The position numbers and the translations under genes are program-made. This document shows positions 9,280-20,581 of a stretch of DNA of 64,000 nt, piece by piece; the first letter of the stretch is position 1; each line of letters opens with the position of its first letter. This stretch comes from Cymbomonas tetramitiformis. Its lineage: Eukaryota; Chlorophyta; Pyramimonadophyceae; Pyramimonadales; Pyramimonadaceae. Where the stretch lies: assembly GCA_001247695.2 (NCBI GenBank), contig LGRX02035499.1, positions 1-64,000 of the forward strand, in the 5' to 3' direction. Under the pieces are notes generated by a model. It did no database searches and was not told where the DNA came from. It saw nothing but the letters and a program-made list of their open reading frames with translations.

Positions 9280-10593
9280 TTAAACGGTTTGTTCCATTTT
9301 TATACTTGTTGCTATTTTATTTGTTTCAATTTCCACCCCAAAGTAGAGACGTAAATACTTTTCGAATTCGGAATCGGTGTTTGTTGTCTCGCGTACCAAA
9401 AGCCTCAGTGGGAAGATAAGAAGGCTATGCTTGGGTTCAACTTCAAAAAGAGCTACCTTTTTATGTTCATATTCTTGAGTGGGATCTTGTACGGTGATAA
9501 ACCAGTTTTTACCTGGCCTATTATCTAAATATGGTGAACTGTCTTTACCTGCAAGTATAAGGCTGTGTAGCACGACATACGGTCGATCCACATCTTTTTC
9601 TTCATAAATCGGATAACGTTTAAACATTTTACCTTGTATAAATACATTTTCAAATTCACTAGTTTTCTTTAATACCTTAAGAATGCTGGCCCGTAAATAA
9701 AATTTATAAAATAAAAATTCGTACGTGGTGTTGAATAAATATTCATATTTCTTTTTCTTGTTAACTCGTTTTTCGACGTCGCCATGCATAAATATCGATC
9801 CAGTGACTTTTGTTGAAATTAAAGACACTGCGTCCGAGTAGGAAGTAAAGTAAGCGTCTAATTTTGTTACGCTCTGGTCAACCTTTTCCCAATTATACGC
9901 TTCTGTCGACCGACCATCTGACATTGTAAAGTGCGGTGTCAAACCTAACCTAGTTGTTAGTATCTCTTCGTAACGTGACGCATTCACTGCTACCAGGTCA
10001 AACAAAGCTACGTAATTTCCCTTGTCTTCTGTATCAGTAACTATTTCTTCGACCAAATAAACACGGCAAGACCACGGTTTTCCACATGCGTAAGGTATGT
10101 GATCGAGCCTGACGTAAGATTCGGATTTGGTAAACACCAGCTTGTCGATTACAAAGTAGTTTATCGCTTCATTTTCTAGCGTACGTTGGTGAACTTTTAA
10201 CTTTCGTACGTCTTTACACATGGCTTTATTGATAAGATCGGTGCGTATGTAGCACGAACGCACGTCAGCAGAGCATTCGCTCGAGTACTCGTAGTATCAT
10301 TGTTTACGCCAAAGCAATCGTTTGCCTTTTACGGCCGTGTTGCGCGTAGTGCCGGGTTCTACGTTACGGCACAAATATTTAAAGGCATTGCTATGGCAGT
10401 TGAAATATGCATCAATATAACTAGGTATAAAGGCGCGAGGAATAGACCCGGTTACTATGCTGTTGCTGGCTTTATCAACCTGACTGATATTTTTCAAGTC
10501 TTCATCAGTGAAGATGCCAATTTTAGATCCCAATCGCACCACCCATTCGGCGGTATCAAAGTTAGGTCCCACCGGCATGCAGGTCACAGACAT
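9280..10593 (-). pseudogene. Unknown protein with one in-frame TGA
   Basis: Two stretches of good coding sequence are in the same frame, separated only by a TGA at 10,299-10,297: a 98-aa upstream part (from the ATG at 10593, the second Met of the frame) and a downstream part of more than 310 residues ending at 9280. The sequence between the TGA and the first downstream ATG (10,221) still reads as ordinary protein, which suggests one original gene of about 437 codons with a nonsense change, rather than two genes. The downstream part is rich in Tyr, Phe and Lys (YEYLFNTTYEFLFYKFYLR) and resembles no family I know. ATTTATA at 10,637-10,643 gives a TATA element about 45 bp from the ATG. Confidence 0.6.
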
Positions 10594-10635
10594 TTTGGTG
10601 GTTTTCAAACTTGCCTTGCCTAACATCCAAATTGC

Positions 10636-10645
10636 CTATTTATAC
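10636..10645 (-). promoter_or_regulatory. TATA-like element
   Basis: CTATTTATAC (minus strand GTATAAATAG) is 43 bp upstream of the ATG at 10593 and supports that start over the ATG at 10626, which would be only 10 bp away. Confidence 0.55.
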
Positions 10646-11037
10646 TGTACGCATATCGGCGTATGGGAAAATATAATGTCTAGCAAAATCGAGAAATAAG
10701 ATAGAGTATCTACCGCTATCCGAAAGACAAGCTCCGGAAAGCTTGTCGCCAGCTGGGTCGCGACCTTTACAGGGCTGGGACGCTAGCTTGAAACTCCAGA
10801 GCGTTTTGTGACAGGGATTGCGGTAGGCTGAAATCGGTCAAAGGTAACTCGTGCCGACAACTCGGTACGTACAGCTCGTGCGCGTAGGGATCTTGAAATA
10901 CGAAAAGCGCGTCGGAGGTAACGACACGCAAGAAAGCAAATGAAACGCTGATCGTGTGCACGCACGCGTTTGCCAAAACGTCGCCATCCAACAAAATAGG
11001 CACCGCACCTTACTTTAACGTACGATAAACGGCGGGC
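10646..11037. other. Intergenic; weak minus-strand frame
   Basis: A minus-strand frame at 10,767-11,003 (78 codons, GTG start) reads fairly protein-like (ISVSFAFLRVVTSDALFVF) but has no ATG or partner, so I do not call it a gene. It could be an exon remnant. Confidence 0.3.
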
Positions 11038-13029
11038 ATGATCGAATCCAAGCTCACCCTGCGCACGCGCGACTTGCCTTGTATCAAGAGTGCCGTATAC
11101 GCGTACGTCATCGAAGGCACACGGCTACTCGACGATCTGCGACACCTCAAAGACACCCGCGCCAAACAACGCCTCGCCGCGAACAACCCCCTCTTGTGCG
11201 CGTACACCAAAGACAAACCCAACAAGCTCGGTACGTATTTGTCAACCTACTTTACGACCGACTGGAGGGCGCACTGCGACCACGACAAGTCCACGGGAAT
11301 CGTGTACGTCAATCCGGAACTGGCCCAATACCTGTGCATGTACGAAACCGCGCACGACGCCGCCGGAGACGTATACAAGTGGGCCGCGAACGGATGCGTC
11401 GAGCGCAATCCCGTGTTAACCTTCAAAATTGCGAGATGCGCGAGACAGACGCGCAACACCAAAATCACCGGCGCGGCCGAGGCCAATGTCACTGCAGCCG
11501 CGCAGGACGCTGACGGCGCCACAGTACGCCCGGGCATATTCTCCAATTCGTGCACGCTTGAACGGGAGCCTGAACCAACCGAAAACGGCAGCAGCGACGC
11601 GGCCGCGGACGAGCCCGTGGTATACGCGGGGGGGAGTCCGTCGCGGGGCGAGGTGCGCGCGGTCGTGCCCAAAGTGATTTACCGAGGTGCCGAGTTCCGC
11701 CCGCACGCGCACGCCGATATCGCGCGAATGTCGCATGCGGAGGTCGCGCTCGTCCACAAGCTACACGGCGAAGGCGCCGTGACGCAGGCCAAAGAAGTGC
11801 TCGAGCGCAACGACACGCTTGGTGGTACGCGTACGGTAGGTCTCGCACGCGAGTGCCGGCCTGCAGCCGACGACGAGCGGGTGTTGCGCCAGGAAGATCC
11901 GGAGTTGAAGCGCAAACGCGCTTCCGGGGCTGAAGCTAAAGCGCAAGGACTTGCGTCGCAGAAGCGACAATTCGACGACGAGCAGCGGCGCCTAAACAAA
12001 GACCACGAACTGGAGCAGGTAAAAAAAAAACAAGCTCGCGAAATGAATACGGGGAACACCAAAAATGGCCTTCAGGTATCGAGCGACCTGCACGCCAACA
12101 AGATGGCCATGGAGCCGCAACAGGTGGCGATCGAGACCGACGAGGACTCTAGGATTTACCCGCGGCGATATGCTGACGGCGCGCCCCCCGTCGAGCAGTC
12201 CTTTATGGAGCGGGACCGCCAGCCAGCACCCTCCTCACGTTTTATACAGCGCATGTGCGCGAACGATACCATATTGCACAGCTGCCTGTACGAAGTGTTG
12301 AACGACACGGACCTCGTACTTTTGAGCCTGACTTGCAAACACCTATATCGCAGCGTTGTCGTCTATTACGAAGCGCAAGCTCAAAGCGAAGGCGTGGCAT
12401 TTTCGACACCTCAAATCCGCGGGCGCCGCATACGCGTTTCGGATTGTCTCGGCACTTTGGAGCTGCAACGTTTTTACGCCATGTCCGTTCAGAACTTTTT
12501 GCTCCGGGTCGGGCGAGACCATCAAATGGAGTGTCTCTCCGTGTTCAGTTGCGACGCGGGCCGCCGATTATGCACCGATGCTGTCCGAATGCATGATCTG
12601 CACCGACTACGCGCAAAAATATGGAGCGTGGCCACGGGTCCTCTAGTGGACGCTTTGGTACTTTGCTTCGATTACCGGCGCTTCTATCGTACCGGCCCCC
12701 GAAATACCGACGTTGACCGACTCATGTTATTTTTGAGACCCGCGTCCCGTTATCCTACCGCCGCTCCTAACGGATCGGACTACAAGAATTTCAAGTACGA
12801 TTCCAAATTTACCAGTTATCACAGCTGGTACATGAAATGGCATTCCGAGACCCAAAAACGCAAAGAGCGTTTAAACTTCGTGAGGGCGTTCAAATGGGGT
12901 GACGTGGATCGTAGCCTGCTGCGATATAACTTACCATGGGCCTCAATCGGCGCCGATGAAAGCAATGTATGTGCTTTGCTGTGTACCACGGTACCCGACT
13001 GGTATCGGTCGTGGCGGCACGCCAATTAA
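11038..13029 (+). CDS. Large protein with C-terminal F-box-like domain
   Basis: A 663-aa protein from the ATG at 11038. Residues 1-140 form a compact unrecognised domain. Residues about 140-390 are low-complexity and charged, with an E/K/Q-rich coiled-coil-like stretch (about 285-335). Residues about 405-445 hold an F-box-like motif (MCANDTILHS.LYEVLNDTDLVLLSLTCKHLY), followed by a 215-residue C-terminal domain. The TCKHLY element matches TCKHFY in the 3,242-4,027 protein. An F-box near the C-terminus with a long N-terminal region is unusual for cellular F-box proteins. A possible 57-bp intron (CAG/GTAAAA at 12,019 to TTCAG at 12,075) would stay in frame, so two isoforms are conceivable. Confidence 0.75.
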   Translation: MIESKLTLRTRDLPCIKSAVYAYVIEGTRLLDDLRHLKDTRAKQRLAANNPLLCAYTKDKPNKLGTYLSTYFTTDWRAHCDHDKSTGIVYVNPELAQYLCMYETAHDAAGDVYKWAANGCVERNPVLTFKIARCARQTRNTKITGAAEANVTAAAQDADGATVRPGIFSNSCTLEREPEPTENGSSDAAADEPVVYAGGSPSRGEVRAVVPKVIYRGAEFRPHAHADIARMSHAEVALVHKLHGEGAVTQAKEVLERNDTLGGTRTVGLARECRPAADDERVLRQEDPELKRKRASGAEAKAQGLASQKRQFDDEQRRLNKDHELEQVKKKQAREMNTGNTKNGLQVSSDLHANKMAMEPQQVAIETDEDSRIYPRRYADGAPPVEQSFMERDRQPAPSSRFIQRMCANDTILHSCLYEVLNDTDLVLLSLTCKHLYRSVVVYYEAQAQSEGVAFSTPQIRGRRIRVSDCLGTLELQRFYAMSVQNFLLRVGRDHQMECLSVFSCDAGRRLCTDAVRMHDLHRLRAKIWSVATGPLVDALVLCFDYRRFYRTGPRNTDVDRLMLFLRPASRYPTAAPNGSDYKNFKYDSKFTSYHSWYMKWHSETQKRKERLNFVRAFKWGDVDRSLLRYNLPWASIGADESNVCALLCTTVPDWYRSWRHAN

Positions 13030-13274
13030 TACATGTTTTATTAATTTTAGTATAATCGGTCGGTTTGTACCGTTTAGCAGGTAGTCCTGCACGCATCACG
13101 GTGCCCCTATTCCGCTATCCTTGCCGGATCATTGGCATACACACATCTTCTTACCTCAGCAACCTTACAATCGTTCCTCGGATTAACCGAATTTACCTAG
13201 TTGGATAAAATCCGATTCCGCACGCTTCCATTCGCGCTCGCTCTACTGTGAGAGACGTTGCCGTACAATCCAAG

Positions 13275-13652
13275 TCACTGCAGCAGAAAACACAGCATCG
13301 TCGTCGCCTCAGCTTGCTGCACGAGGTCCGTCGGGTAGGCGTCGACCATGGTTGCGTACACGGAATGCTCCTTGCACGTGAGATGGTCCAGCGCTCGCGT
13401 CCATTTATCGTTATCACCGCACGGACGGACGTCACACGATTTTTGCAGCCTATGACAGAATTCGGTCATGGCGTGCACGCGCGCTTCAGTTTCGACCGGA
13501 TACGCGCACCGCAGTTTCGCGAGACTGCGACTGAACTGAAGTCCCAGCAGCGCGTCCGACCAGCTCACGTGAGCTTCTATGACGTGCGGCGCCGCTCTAG
13601 GCAAATACACGCGCGGTAGAATCAATCTGTAATCGCGCACATGCAAGTTCAT
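13275..13652 (-). CDS. Small unknown protein
   Basis: A 125-aa protein with an ATG at 13652 and a TATA-like GGTATATATG at 13,675-13,684 just upstream. It contains three Cys in the C-terminal half and a helical end (DLVQQAEATTMLCFLLQ). No family is recognised. Confidence 0.6.
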   Translation of the reverse strand: MNLHVRDYRLILPRVYLPRAAPHVIEAHVSWSDALLGLQFSRSLAKLRCAYPVETEARVHAMTEFCHRLQKSCDVRPCGDNDKWTRALDHLTCKEHSVYATMVDAYPTDLVQQAEATTMLCFLLQ

Positions 13653-13674
13653 CGTAGCACGGTATGCAACACCC

Positions 13675-13684
13675 GGTATATATG
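13675..13684 (-). promoter_or_regulatory. TATA-like element
   Basis: GGTATATATG (minus strand CATATATACC) lies about 23-32 bp upstream of the ATG at 13652, consistent with short leaders elsewhere in this block. Confidence 0.5.
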
Positions 13685-14213
13685 TACGTATACTACGTGC
13701 TCAAGACGCATCAACCGACTTCAGAAGAGCGCGCGTTTTACGACAAGTCCAGTGCCGACAAAGGTACACACAAAGATCTATGTAGCATAATACCAACGCA
13801 TGTCGCCACAGTGATTAAGGGCTATTAGGAGGATCAAGTTACCCTGCAACGAGGTGTTGAACGGTTACAGGGAAATCTCTTGTTGTTTGTGGTACTTTAG
13901 CTCCCGCATACACATATTAGCATGACACACTTTTTTGACGTAATATACCCTGCACGAGGCCAGGCATTAATTCTTCGACTGCGCGATGGACTCAAAAGGT
14001 AGGTGTTCTTACGGGAATTGTATATATTTAAATCTATTAAGGATTGCAGATTTTCAAAACCTAAAACGAAACGGGTCGCCTCAATATCTTTGTAGGTACT
14101 GCCTCAACATGGAATAAATGTAGCGATATCAACATCTTTGTAATACCTAACATGAATTCATGTCCTTACCACAAGATACATCTCTCGTTTTTTATATTTC
14201 GCTATGCGCAATT
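13685..14213. other. Intergenic, AT-rich, no gene seen
   Basis: No convincing open frame on either strand. The stretch is richer in A and T than its neighbours. Confidence 0.5.
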
Positions 14214-14681
14214 TCTGGATCATAGTTCTGGATCATAGTTCTGGATCATAGTATACTGATCATTCGTTGCCGATGGGTAATTATCCTCGAAGAATCCATA
14301 CAGTGCGTCAAACACCTGTTCGAACTCGCGAAGATCTGTCTCTGTGCCATGTATCATACAGGACAAAGGACTGCTTCTTTTGTCAAACAAATGCTTTGGC
14401 TGCGGACTTGTGACGAAACTTTTAAATGACTTAGGGCCTGTTTTAAATTCTTTTAATAATTCGTCGAATACAGTAGCATTTGTTTTATCGTGTATGTTAT
14501 GCATAAGATCCGAACGTATACTTGCTTTTAATCCGTTCTCGTGTTTAATGATAAAGTTTTTCAAGCCTATTACATCACTATCATCAATTGCTTTCATCGC
14601 GTCATAGTACTTTAAAATGTGCTCATCAGGAATGTCTTCATCTAATGCTTCGACTCCGCGTTTTGTCATAAAGACCGACAT
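14214..14681 (-). CDS. Unknown acidic protein; tandem repeat at stop
   Basis: The protein is 153 aa from the second ATG (14681), or 163 aa from the ATG at 14711. TGTATTTATATG at 14,717-14,728 favours the inner start (about 40 bp). The coding end, near 14,220, overlaps three tandem copies of a 13-bp unit (TTCTGGATCATAG, 14,214-14,252), so unit loss or gain would change the C-terminus. The sequence is helical and charged (VIGLKNFIIKHENGLKASIRSDLMHNIHDK). No family is recognised. Confidence 0.6.
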
Positions 14682-14716
14682 CTTGTATGCCGCGCGTTGT
14701 GCACTATACATGTTGT

Positions 14717-14728
14717 TGTATTTATATG
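14717..14728 (-). promoter_or_regulatory. TATA-like element
   Basis: TGTATTTATATG lies about 40 bp from the ATG at 14681. Confidence 0.5.
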
Positions 14729-14950
14729 TTGTGGGCTATGGTACGTGCGAAACCACGGTTCCACGACGGCGTCCTTGTGCACGTTTTCGCTGCACGCCTC
14801 GTTCGGTCACGAGTACCTATAAAGCGCTGCGTCCGTCACCGAGTAAGCAACGTGAAATTGAAAATAATTGCCCGATCGTAGTTTTTGGCAGTTTTTTAAA
14901 CTGTCGCCGCCGCGTAGATCGCACGTGTAAAATCGGTTTACCGAGTGCGC

Positions 14951-17570
14951 TCACACGTCCGCGGCGGACCGCGCGATCGCCAGCGCCCCCGACTCCTTGC
15001 AGTACGCCTCCGTCAGTGTCGGTAGCGACGGTCGCATCGTGTAGCAGCGCTCTCGCAGGTAGTAACGCGTGTAGCCGCCGCGGACGATCCAGGTGCGCGT
15101 AGGGTACGCCCCGAAAACTGTCCCCGACGGCGTCGGGTCGCTCGCGGGCGTGTTGGATGCGGCGTTGGCCTCGCACGTTGTCCCCGCGTTCGTGGCTATG
15201 TACGCTTCGTACAGCGCAACGTCGGTGAGCGAAGGGTCGTTCCAGCTGCGTGCGCACGCATCGGCGCGCCCGTGCAGATACTCCTCGCGCGTCGTTTCGA
15301 CCCATGCGTCGTCCTCGGTGGACTCGACGGTCAGACGAGCGTACAGCACCTCCGCCTCGACCGCGACGTAGCCACGATTGTAGCCACCCACGGGCGTGGT
15401 GCTCCGCGCGCGCACGACGTTTTCGACAAGGCCGGCGGGGGGCGATACGCTGGGGGCCGGCGTGAGCGCAGCAAGCTGCTGAAACGCCGCCTGCAGCAGC
15501 TGCGCGCTTGACAGCACGCCGGACGACCCCGTCGTGCCCACGGTGGTGATCAACACGTCCACCACCGGTGTTGGCGTCGGTCCGGAGGTCCACGTCGTGG
15601 TGGGCGCGTACGTGGTCGGGGCGGACGAGGGTGGGTGCGGCGGGCACGGCAGCGCGGGCGGCGAGGGCGGTGGGGGCGGCTCGGGCGGCCGCGGGGGTGG
15701 GAGTGGCGGAGGCGGGTGAGGTGGCGAAGGCGGAGGGGGCGATGGCGGCGGTGGCGGGCGGGGCGAGGGCGGTGGGCGAGGGGGGGGCGGCGCGAACGGC
15801 GGTGGGGGCGGCGGGGACGTCCGGGTCGGCGCGCTCGTGATCGGCGCGTGCGTCCGTGGGTACCCATGATCGTTGCTTGTCTCAAGCAGCATCATAGGGT
15901 AATGTTCGATCACGTTACCCATCATGTGGGTGAAATTGTTGTCGAAGGCGTCACGGAAGCGCTCGGACTCCTCCGTGCCGACGCTGGGCAGCACCACGCT
16001 GAAGTCGATTATGACCGCGGTGTCAGGGTAGTCCGGGTCCGTCTCCACCGCGTGCAGCACCACCGCGAGTGCGGATGCCGTGACCGTCAGTTCAAACTCC
16101 TCCCGCATGACGGCCGTCATGCTTATGAGAAGCTCTTGGTAGGCCTCGGTGAAGCCCCCTTCCTCGTCGTACAAAAGCGCGAAGGTCGTCAGGTTCATCC
16201 GCACTTTCAGGTCGACTCGGTTTTCCGCGTAGATCGGCACGTACGGTCCGATCAACGCGTCGCCGGTGCACAACGCCGCCTCACCGGCGTCGATGTGCGC
16301 CTGGCACTCGGGGTCGACGGTCATGGTGTCCTGGCCGACGAAACGGCGCACCTGCTCGAAAAAATTCGCTATCAGCTCGTGCGCGTACGCCGTGTATCGG
16401 TCGCCCTCAGCGGACGCCAGCCTGCGGCGCGCGGCGCCGTCCGTGTAGTACATTTCGGCCGAGATTGTCGGAAAGTGCAGCGGTATCCTGTAGCGTGTCT
16501 GGTTGCCGGTGCTGCCCTCCGGAAGGTTGTGCTCGACCAGCGAGTCGAACTGCGATTCCCCGGTGGTGGGGGTTTGGGACACCGTAGGCGCGGTACTGTA
16601 GTCCGGGGCCCGCGTGGTGGGCGTCGCGCTCGGCGCCAGCGTGGCCGGCGACGCAGAGGGCGACGACGTGGCGGGCGACGCGGTGGGGGAGAGAGTGGTG
16701 GGCGCTGCGGTCGTCGGCGCTGTGGTGGGGTGCGTGGTGGTGGGATGCGTGGTGGTGGGGTGCGTGGTGGTGGGCGCGCTGGTTGTGGGGGTGGCGCTGG
16801 GGAGCGAGGTGGTGGGCGACGCCGATGGTCCGAGCGTGGTGGGCGCCGCGGTCGCGGGTGAGCCCGTGGGGTGCGTCGTGGTGGGCGAGCGAGTCGTCGG
16901 AGACGTGGTGGGCGCGCGCGTGGAGGGCGCGCGCGTGGGTGCGTCGGTGGTCGGCGAGGTGGTGGGTGCGTCGGTGGTGGGGTGACGCGTGGTGGGCGCG
17001 GCGGTGGGACCGCGGGTGGTGGGCGCGCTCGTGGGCGTGCGCGTGGGGGTCGCGGTGGGCGTGCGCGTGCCGGGCGGTGGCGACGGCGGTGGCGAAGGTG
17101 GGCGCGGTGGTGGGGGTTTGGGCGGTAGGGCGAGGGCGGAGGCGATGTGGCTCGGTGGTGGCGGAGTGGCGGAGGCGGTTTCGGGCGCTGGTGGGAAAGG
17201 TGGTGGTGGGTGAGGGGGTGGCGGGGACGGCGATGGTGAGGTGGGGCGATGGCGGCGGTGGCGAAGGCAGGAGGAGGTGAGGCGCACGTGGCTCTCGTGC
17301 GGGAGAGGAATGAGGCGGAGGCAGACGAGGAGGCGGCAGGAGCAGGGCGGGACGGAGAGGAGGAATGTGTGGGGAGGGGGCGACGGTGGAGGCGGGTGCG
17401 CGGGCGGTGGCGGACTCGGAGGTGGTGGTGGCGACGACGGAGGCGGCGGTGGTGAGCACGGCGGTGGCGGTGACGGTACCGGAGGTGGGTAGGGTGGGGG
17501 TGGCGAAGGCGGGGGGCAAGGGGGTGGCGGTGATGGCGGAGGTGGTCTTGAGGCGGTGGCGACGGAGGTA
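14951..17570 (-). CDS. Pro-rich secreted protein, C-terminal segment
   Basis: This is the 3' part of a very large hydroxyproline-rich modular coding region spanning 14,951-22,492. In order it encodes a Ser-Pro(3-5) spacer, a Thr-Pro mucin-like region with dozens of P-T-T-x-x-P-T units (about 17,060-16,590), a globular domain of about 230 residues (HFPTISAEMYYTDG to MMLLETSND), a second Pro-rich spacer, and a Cys-containing C-terminal domain of about 190 residues. Such (S)PPPP segments are typical of volvocine and other green-algal wall or extracellular-matrix proteins. Around 17,330-17,210 the Pro-rich reading moves briefly to another frame, a sign of indels in the repeats. It could be a host gene, or a gene captured by a virus. 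Confidence 0.6.
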
Positions 17571-19655
17571 TGGTGGCGGCGACGGCGGTGGCGATGGTGG
17601 TGGCGGGGAAGGCGGTGGTGGCGATGGTTCTGGAGGCGGGCTTGGAGGCGGTGGTTGGGGTGGCGGAGGGGGAGCGGGAGGTGGCGATGGTGGTGGTGGT
17701 GGATCGCTGTCCTTGACGCATATGTCCAGATCGACGGGTTTGTCCACTGCGCGCTCGCGAGCGTCGCACTCCCAAACAGGTACGCCGAAGAAAACGTTGT
17801 CCAAGAACACCGTCTTATCCGGCGCGTGACCCGTGTGCGATGTGGCCGTTGGTAACAAGTAGGGCGTAACCCAATTAAAAATGCGACTACGAAAAGTGAC
17901 GTAAGGAAACTTTGACGGAGCGACGGTCTCGAAGGCAAAATGCTGCATGTCCGTAGCTTGCCTAAGGGTGGAATGCAGCGTAATGTGACACGCTTCTGCG
18001 TGATTGCGCGTTTGACAGGCGTACTGCACAACCTGTTGCGTGGTAACCGCATCCGCGTGTTCATTGCTTTGGTCCTCTCCGATACGATACATTACATGGT
18101 TGCGCTCGTAAGTGTCGTCTCCGTAGGTCACGCGTCCAAAATCATAACTGACCTCAAACATACTAGGAAAGTGGTGACTGTAATCATTCGAATTGTAACC
18201 AAAGGCGCCAGCTTGACTTGTTGGTTCCTTACGTAAACCCATCAGAAACGAAATCAGGTACATTCCACCTGGTACCAAACCGTTATTGCTGATGATCTGT
18301 TGATTAATTTTGCGATCGTGACCTTGCATGCCGAGAAGCATGTTGCCCTCGTATCCAGTCACGCGCCACACATCGGTGGTGATGGTATCGTACTTTTTTA
18401 TTGCGATGTAACCTGCACTATTGTCGCTGGTCCATCCGACGACATCCTGCAGCGTGTAAAAACTGCATTCTTCTTCGTAATTTGAACCGCAGCCGTGCGT
18501 GTCGACGTTTGCGAAACCGTTCGACACCTCGATCGTGGTTATCGCAAATCCACCATTTTCAACATAGTTTACGCCATTCTGATTTTGATAAGGTCGCTGG
18601 CTGCTAGCCTGCACATGAAAATTGTCAGGCGTGTTGCAACCATCGTTACAATGCACGTCGTGCACGTACCACTCATCGTGCAACGCGACGTTTGGTGTCG
18701 AAACATCTGTGACCACCAGGAAATTCGCTTCTGGGGCGATAGTGTTTTTGGCGCGACATGTTTCAATTCTGTAGTTGGCAAATTGAAGCAAACCTCGTCG
18801 CGTTTTAAGATCGTTAATGTCGATGAATGGGTTGATGTTTTCAAAAAAAGCGTCGTCGGTGTTGGAAGCGTCCGTAACATAGAATCGTACCAAAACGTTA
18901 GGATCGTGGCAGTTCATCAGACGAAGCCGATTACTGTTTTTGCGTCGAACGTCGTGGTCGATGCCACATACTGCGGTAGTATCGACGCCAACGCACGAGC
19001 CGATAAGCTCGCTTGTACCCACGGTAACAGATTCTGCAACTTCCAAAGCCTCATCGATGTTTAAAATGAACTTAAGACAATTACGCACATGGCGATCATC
19101 CGCATCGCCACGCACGTAACGATAGTCCGAACTTTCTATTAGATAATTCGTCGTCGTGTCAATCGTCACGCACGTTGCTCGTAGCGAGTTCACAAACAAA
19201 TAGCCGTTTGATGGTGGATATATCCCGTCAGCTCTAATGTTGACGGTACTAAAATCGATGTTGCCCACGTCGTTGCAGCTTGTTACCTGCGCGTTGGATG
19301 ATAAATCGCAATGCTTGAACAAATGCGAAACCTGTCCTGCGTTGGTGTAGGCTTTTGCTTCCGATCTACCGCGATAACCAGTGAACCCGCCACCGCGAAA
19401 AGGTAAATCAGCGCGATATGGCATACGTTGATCACCGGTGACATCGCGCACGTCTGTGAGCGATCCATCCGGTATGTCAAACACGTACGGGTCTGCGGGG
19501 CAGGTGGCGTAATCGTTACTCTGCGTGTCGTAAGCACGCGTGGCGTCACACTTGCGCTCGCTTTGCCATCCTGTATAAAACACGCCCACGCCTTCGTGCG
19601 CCAGCGTTTGTCCATGCTGGGGTTGACCCGAAGCGCCGTAGTTGCTGAAAGTGGT
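17571..19655 (-). CDS. Pro-rich secreted protein, middle segment
   Basis: A segment of about 690 residues, one frame away from its neighbours on both sides. It has many paired Cys and a jelly-roll-like stretch (YVENGGFA, then LQDVVGWTSDNSAGYI, WRVTGYEGNMLLGMQG and GLVPGGMYLISF) whose order recalls DUF642/galactose-binding-like sugar-binding domains. It ends in a PPPPPSPPP spacer near 17,720-17,570, where the frame changes. The upstream join is at a run of nine C at 19,656-19,664. An extracellular carbohydrate-binding role is inferred from the domain pattern. Confidence 0.6.
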
Positions 19656-20581
19656 CCCCCCCCCGGACTTAGCGCCCAGCAAGTTTCGCTGTAACGTAAA
19701 ACCGGCTTGTCGTGCATTGGAACGTAAGTTGTTGTAGACTCGTCTGTGTGGCACGCGTGCCATAAGTGGGCCCAATTTCCGGGTACAAACAAGTCTGCCA
19801 GATATTGCGCAGCGGCGCAACCGCTTGCAAATGCTTCTTGCACGGCCACAACGCGCACGGCGTACATCTTACGCGTTTGAGATAACACGTTTACATTATC
19901 GTCGACGTACACCGCCACCTTGTACTTAGCGTTCTGCGAATCGATCACGTTACGATAGTACGCGCAGGCCGCGTTCATTTCATCGCTCGGCTCCCATCGT
20001 AACTCCAAAACGTAGCTGCCCTGAACAATGTATTCGAATTCCGGAAATTCCGTGCCTGTTTCGTTGTAATGGTAGCTGACGAAGTTCATGCTACGCATGC
20101 GCGTGTATCCGGAGAAAGCGTGCGCCATTGTACCGTTGAGCACCAGTGGGTCTTCTTTTATACACGCAAACGCGGTTGGGTCCGCCGGGGCCTGTGGGTA
20201 CGGCGGTATAGCGCGCAGCCCGGGCATGAGCGGAGGTAACGGAGGTGGTAAAGGTGGCGATGGAGGCGGGGGAGGTGATGGTGGCGGGGAAGGCAGTGGT
20301 GGCGGTGGTGGTGAGGGTGGAGGGGACGGAGCGACAGGGGGTGATGGATAAACAGGCGGAGGCGGTGAGAAAGGCGGGGGTGGCGATGGAGGAGGAGGGC
20401 GCGGCGGTGGACTTGGTGGTGGAGGCGGGAGCGGCGGTGGTGGACTGGGAGGTGGGGGTTGTGGAGGCGGTGGAAAAGGTGGAGGTGGGTACGGTGGCGG
20501 CGGTGATGGAAATGATGGGGGTGGAGATGGAGGGTAATTAGCAGGTGGAGAGGGCGGTGGAGGCGAGGGCGGCGGCGACAA
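19656..20581 (-). CDS. Pro-rich secreted protein, second segment
   Basis: About 130 residues of almost pure SPPPP repeats lead into a globular domain of about 175 residues (FACIKEDPLVLNGTM to RYSETCWALSPGGG), which breaks off in the C9 run at 19,656-19,664. Downstream sequence continues sensibly in another frame, so a one-base slip in the homopolymer, or a read error there, is the simplest explanation. Confidence 0.6.

Noticed and set aside
12019..12075. Possible 57-bp intron in the 11038 gene
   Set aside because: Donor and acceptor are plausible, but removal is not needed for an open frame and no other evidence supports it.
15534..17855. Long Gly-rich plus-strand frames across the Pro-rich gene
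   Set aside because: They are antisense to SPPPP and PTT repeats, so Gly, Val and Arg runs are expected; the minus strand has sensible domains.
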